A program made the translations under genes and the position numbers. Of a stretch of 64,000 nt of DNA, positions 61,844-64,000 are shown one piece after another. Origin of the DNA: Actinomycetes bacterium (GTDB lineage Bacteria > Actinomycetota > Actinomycetes > Actinomycetales > Microbacteriaceae); contig JAKOTS010000032.1 in NCBI GenBank assembly GCA_029777095.1, positions 1-64,000 on the forward strand, read 5' to 3'. Numbering within the stretch: position 1 is the stretch's first letter; every line of letters begins with the position of its first letter. The notes under the pieces were generated by a model that saw only the letters and a program-made list of their open reading frames with translations, did no database searches and was not told the DNA's origin.

Positions 61844-62760
61844 GGGTTGCGGCGGGGGCGGGGCATCCGCGGGTCGTCGTCGTTGGCGACGCGCTGATCG
61901 ACGAACTGCGTGACGAAGACGGCGTGCGCGAGCTCGTCGGCGGCGCGGCGCTGAACGTCGCGGTCGGCCTGCAACAGCTTGGTGTGTCGGCGTCGCTCAT
62001 CGCGATGGTCGGCGACGACCCGGCGGGCGAGCAGATTCGGCGCTATCTCGCGCGCTATGGCGTCGAGCTCATCGACACGGTGGGGCCCCTCGGCACCTCC
62101 CGTGCGGTCAGCACGCGCGATCACGGCGGCGAGCCGGTCTATGAGTTCAACGATGCGGCGCAGGCGCGGCGCATCCATTTCACCGATCGCGAGCGTGCGG
62201 CGATTGCGGATGCCGCGGCCGTCGTGATCAGCTGCTTCCCGTTTGACGACCAGCCGCAAACGGCCGAACTTGCCGAGGCGCTCGCCGAATCGGCCGCGAT
62301 CGTCGCGATCGACCCGAATCCGAGGGGTGGAATGCTGCATGATCGCGGCGAGTTCATCGCGGGCTTCGAGGCGCTCGCGCCCGACGCGGCGCTGCTGAAA
62401 GTGGGCGACGACGATGCGGCGCTGCTTTATGGCACCTCGCTCGACGAGCTCCGCGAACGGCTCATCGCGCTCGGCACGCCCGTCGTCGTCGCCACGCGCG
62501 GTGCCGATGGGGCCACGCTCGACGCCGAGGGACGCACGGTGTCGGCACCGATTTCGCGGCTACCCGGGCCAGTCATCGACACGATGGGCGCGGGCGACGC
62601 CACGCTCTCTTCGCTCATTGCCGAGTTCGTCCAAACCGGCGCGCCGAGCACCCACGCGGGCTGGCAATCGGCCCTGGAACGGGCGATGGATATCGCGGCT
62701 GCGACCTGCCGTACCGAGGGGGCTCTCCTGCAACAACCCGCCCGACGCGCCTCCTCATAG
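61840..62760 (+). CDS. PfkB-family carbohydrate kinase
   Basis: A 306-residue ribokinase-like enzyme that phosphorylates a sugar or nucleoside with ATP. The N-terminal motif ELVGGAALNVAVGLQQLG and the C-terminal signature VIDTMGAGDATLSSL, with catalytic Asp, are present. The substrate is likely fructose-like but cannot be fixed from sequence. Start is GTG, overlapping the upstream stop (GTGA). Confidence 0.9.
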   Translation: MRVAAGAGHPRVVVVGDALIDELRDEDGVRELVGGAALNVAVGLQQLGVSASLIAMVGDDPAGEQIRRYLARYGVELIDTVGPLGTSRAVSTRDHGGEPVYEFNDAAQARRIHFTDRERAAIADAAAVVISCFPFDDQPQTAELAEALAESAAIVAIDPNPRGGMLHDRGEFIAGFEALAPDAALLKVGDDDAALLYGTSLDELRERLIALGTPVVVATRGADGATLDAEGRTVSAPISRLPGPVIDTMGAGDATLSSLIAEFVQTGAPSTHAGWQSALERAMDIAAATCRTEGALLQQPARRASS

Positions 62761-62845
62761 CCTCGATTTCTGCGAGAGGCCCAACGCAGAGTACGATTAC
62801 TAACTGCGCCTCCGGTCGTCTGCACAAGTCGGACGGGTGCGCCTT

Positions 62846-62927
62846 GGCGAGTTACCCAAGCGGCCAAAGGGATCTGACTGTAAATCAGACTGCTCAGCAT
62901 TCGGGGGTTCGAATCCCTCACTCGCCA
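62846..62927 (+). tRNA. tRNA-Tyr (anticodon GTA)
   Basis: An 82-nt class II tRNA. The acceptor stem GGCGAGT pairs with ACTCGCC, the anticodon stem TCTGA/TCAGA holds the loop CTGTAAA with anticodon GTA, a long variable arm follows, and the T loop is GGTTCGAATCC. The CCA end is not encoded. Confidence 0.96.
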
Positions 62928-62937
62928 CAAGATGAAA

Positions 62938-62977
62938 AAGCCCGAAGTTTCGCAGTCATTGCGGCTTCGGGCTTTTT
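62938..62977 (+). terminator. Rho-independent terminator after tRNA-Tyr
   Basis: A 10-bp stem AAGCCCGAAG/CTTCGGGCTT (62938-62947 and 62965-62974) with a 17-nt loop and a run of five T. Confidence 0.9.
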
Positions 62978-63037
62978 CGTTTCGTGGCATCCCCACACCG
63001 CGCCCGCGCGGCGCACTCAACTGAAGGAGCACGCACC

Positions 63038-63466
63038 ATGTCGCACACTTCCGCTTCGATTCTGCCCACCTCGCGGCCGCGGCTCGTGGTCGCTCTTGTC
63101 GCCCTGATGGCGGTGTTCGTGCTGCTTGCTTCAGGATGCTCCGCCGCGGGCTCTGACAACAGCGACGCCGCGACGGGCGAGGTTACGAAGGTGACCGTGG
63201 GCGTCAACGGCATGCTGTACGACACGGACGTGATCGAGGTGCCGTACGGCAACCGCCTCGAAGTGACCTTTGAGAACACGGCGCCCGAGGTGCACGACAT
63301 TCGCTTCGGCAACGGTGCGCGCTCGGAGCGCCTGACGTCGGGCCGCAGCGAGGTTATCGACGTGGGCGTCATCACCGAAGACATGGCGGGTTGGTGCACG
63401 ATCGCTGGCCACCGTCAGCAGGGCATGGAGCTCAAAGTCGTCGTCACCGGGGCGCCGAAGAAGTAG
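63038..63466 (+). CDS. Cupredoxin-like lipoprotein
   Basis: A 142-residue lipoprotein with signal peptide and lipobox LASGC (Cys34). The mature part is one plastocyanin-like beta domain. A type 1 copper site can be read: His86 in EVHDIRF, Cys120, His125 and Met130 in WCTIAGHRQQGM. It probably carries electrons or stores copper outside the membrane. AAGGAG lies 9 nt before the ATG. It stands alone between tRNA-Tyr and the next gene. Confidence 0.85.
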   Translation: MSHTSASILPTSRPRLVVALVALMAVFVLLASGCSAAGSDNSDAATGEVTKVTVGVNGMLYDTDVIEVPYGNRLEVTFENTAPEVHDIRFGNGARSERLTSGRSEVIDVGVITEDMAGWCTIAGHRQQGMELKVVVTGAPKK

Positions 63467-63467
63467 C

Positions 63468-63486
63468 GTCCCGGAGCGAGCGGGAC
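63468..63486 (+). terminator. Candidate terminator after the cupredoxin-like gene
   Basis: GTCCCG/CGGGAC stem (6 bp, 7-nt loop) followed by TCTTCCT, just after the stop codon. Confidence 0.5.
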
Positions 63487-63623
63487 TCTTCCTACACACG
63501 GTCGTAGAACCTGCCCAATGCTCGTGAAACGCGTGGGGCAGTTCAGGGCGGGGCCCGTTCGTGTCAGGATAAAAAGCGTCGAATCAACCAAACGACCGAC
63601 CGCACCGAATTGAGAGGACAACC

Positions 63624-64000
63624 ATGTCCAACCCCCAAGGCCCGGTTCCCGGCGCCGCCCCGGCGTCCAACAAGGTGCAACTGCGCATCATTGCCATCCG
63701 CGTGGCCATCGGTTCGCTCATCGCCGCGGCAGTGTTGTGCGCCATCGCCGTGCTCGTCGGGGGGCAGAACGGCATCATCACGCGCGCGCTGCTCACGATC
63801 GCCCTCTTCGCCGCGTTCGCGGGAGTCGCGCTGTATGACGCGCGCGCCGCCGACCGCCGGCCGCAGTGGTACTCGCTGGCGAGCATGATCTCGTGGGTGT
63901 TCCTCCTCATCGCCGGTGCAGTCAAAATTTGGATGCCGTGGCACTCCGCATTCGGCCTCACACAGTCGTCCTCCTCGTGGAGCGATAACGTCGGCACGCG
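63624..64000 (+). CDS. Partial CDS: hypothetical membrane protein
   Basis: An ATG at 63624 with GAGAGGA upstream opens a frame that runs off the window (about 125 residues). It shows three hydrophobic segments (IRVAIGSLIAAAVLCAIAVL, ALLTIALFAAFAGVALY and SMISWVFLLIAGAVKIWMPW). The family is not recognised from this part. Confidence 0.75.
   Translation, partial: MSNPQGPVPGAAPASNKVQLRIIAIRVAIGSLIAAAVLCAIAVLVGGQNGIITRALLTIALFAAFAGVALYDARAADRRPQWYSLASMISWVFLLIAGAVKIWMPWHSAFGLTQSSSSWSDNVGT

Overview
The window is a contiguous piece of a high-GC actinobacterial chromosome, most likely from the family Microbacteriaceae. Supporting signs are the strong GC bias, GTG and TTG starts, a complete classical menaquinone pathway, the actinobacterial system II cytochrome c maturation operon, a BldC-like regulator followed by the tiny AURKAIP1/COX24-type ribosomal protein, the SufS-SufU pair and a UPRTase/tadA divergent pair. 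The species call is inference. I see no rRNA, CRISPR array, insertion sequence or prophage. The only RNA gene I can support is one tRNA-Tyr.

Layout. 1-4.6 kb: an ABM-like barrel protein (cut by the window edge) divergent from a MocR-type regulator, then msrA, then sufS-sufU on the minus strand. 4.7-9.1 kb: sbcD-sbcC. 9.1-15 kb: a proline-rich membrane protein, a very large RecB-like nuclease/helicase fusion, upp and tadA. 15-24.8 kb: mixed housekeeping genes (F420-type oxidoreductase, cation diffusion facilitator, alpha/beta hydrolase, proC, a Ktr/Trk potassium system, ArsR and BldC-like regulators, bS22-like protein, rhodanese, glutaredoxin-like, Dabb protein, tyrosine phosphatase). 24.9-32 kb: an archaeal-type aspartyl-tRNA synthetase, then an operon of phosphatase, TlpA/ResA-like lipoprotein, ccdA, resB and ccsB for cytochrome c maturation. 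32.6-38.3 kb: a YhgE/Pip protein and an MMPL transporter carrying an extra degenerate ABC-ATPase-like domain, with a divergent TetR regulator and two operator-like palindromes.

38.3-50.4 kb is a menaquinone region: menC, a Fic gene that looks inserted, menB, menE, menA, menD, menF, menG and a polyprenyl diphosphate synthase. Together they convert chorismate and an isoprenoid diphosphate to menaquinone, the lipid electron carrier that works with the cytochromes matured by the 27-32 kb operon. 50.4-64 kb: FprA-type ferredoxin reductase, hydrolase, AI-2E-family membrane protein, two serine-hydrolase lipoproteins (one apparently catalytically dead), a NarL-type two-component system, a lipoprotein/membrane protein pair with a frameshift, yajQ, an FBP zinc-finger protein, a PfkB sugar kinase, tRNA-Tyr, a cupredoxin-like lipoprotein and a truncated membrane protein.

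Most notable observations: four copies of a structured palindromic element of about 95-106 bp, in two tandem pairs, each pair lying between convergent genes; a recurrent TANNNT-N6/7-start-codon layout that implies many leaderless transcripts; an MMPL-pseudo-ABC fusion; and three enzyme-fold proteins whose catalytic residues have been replaced.
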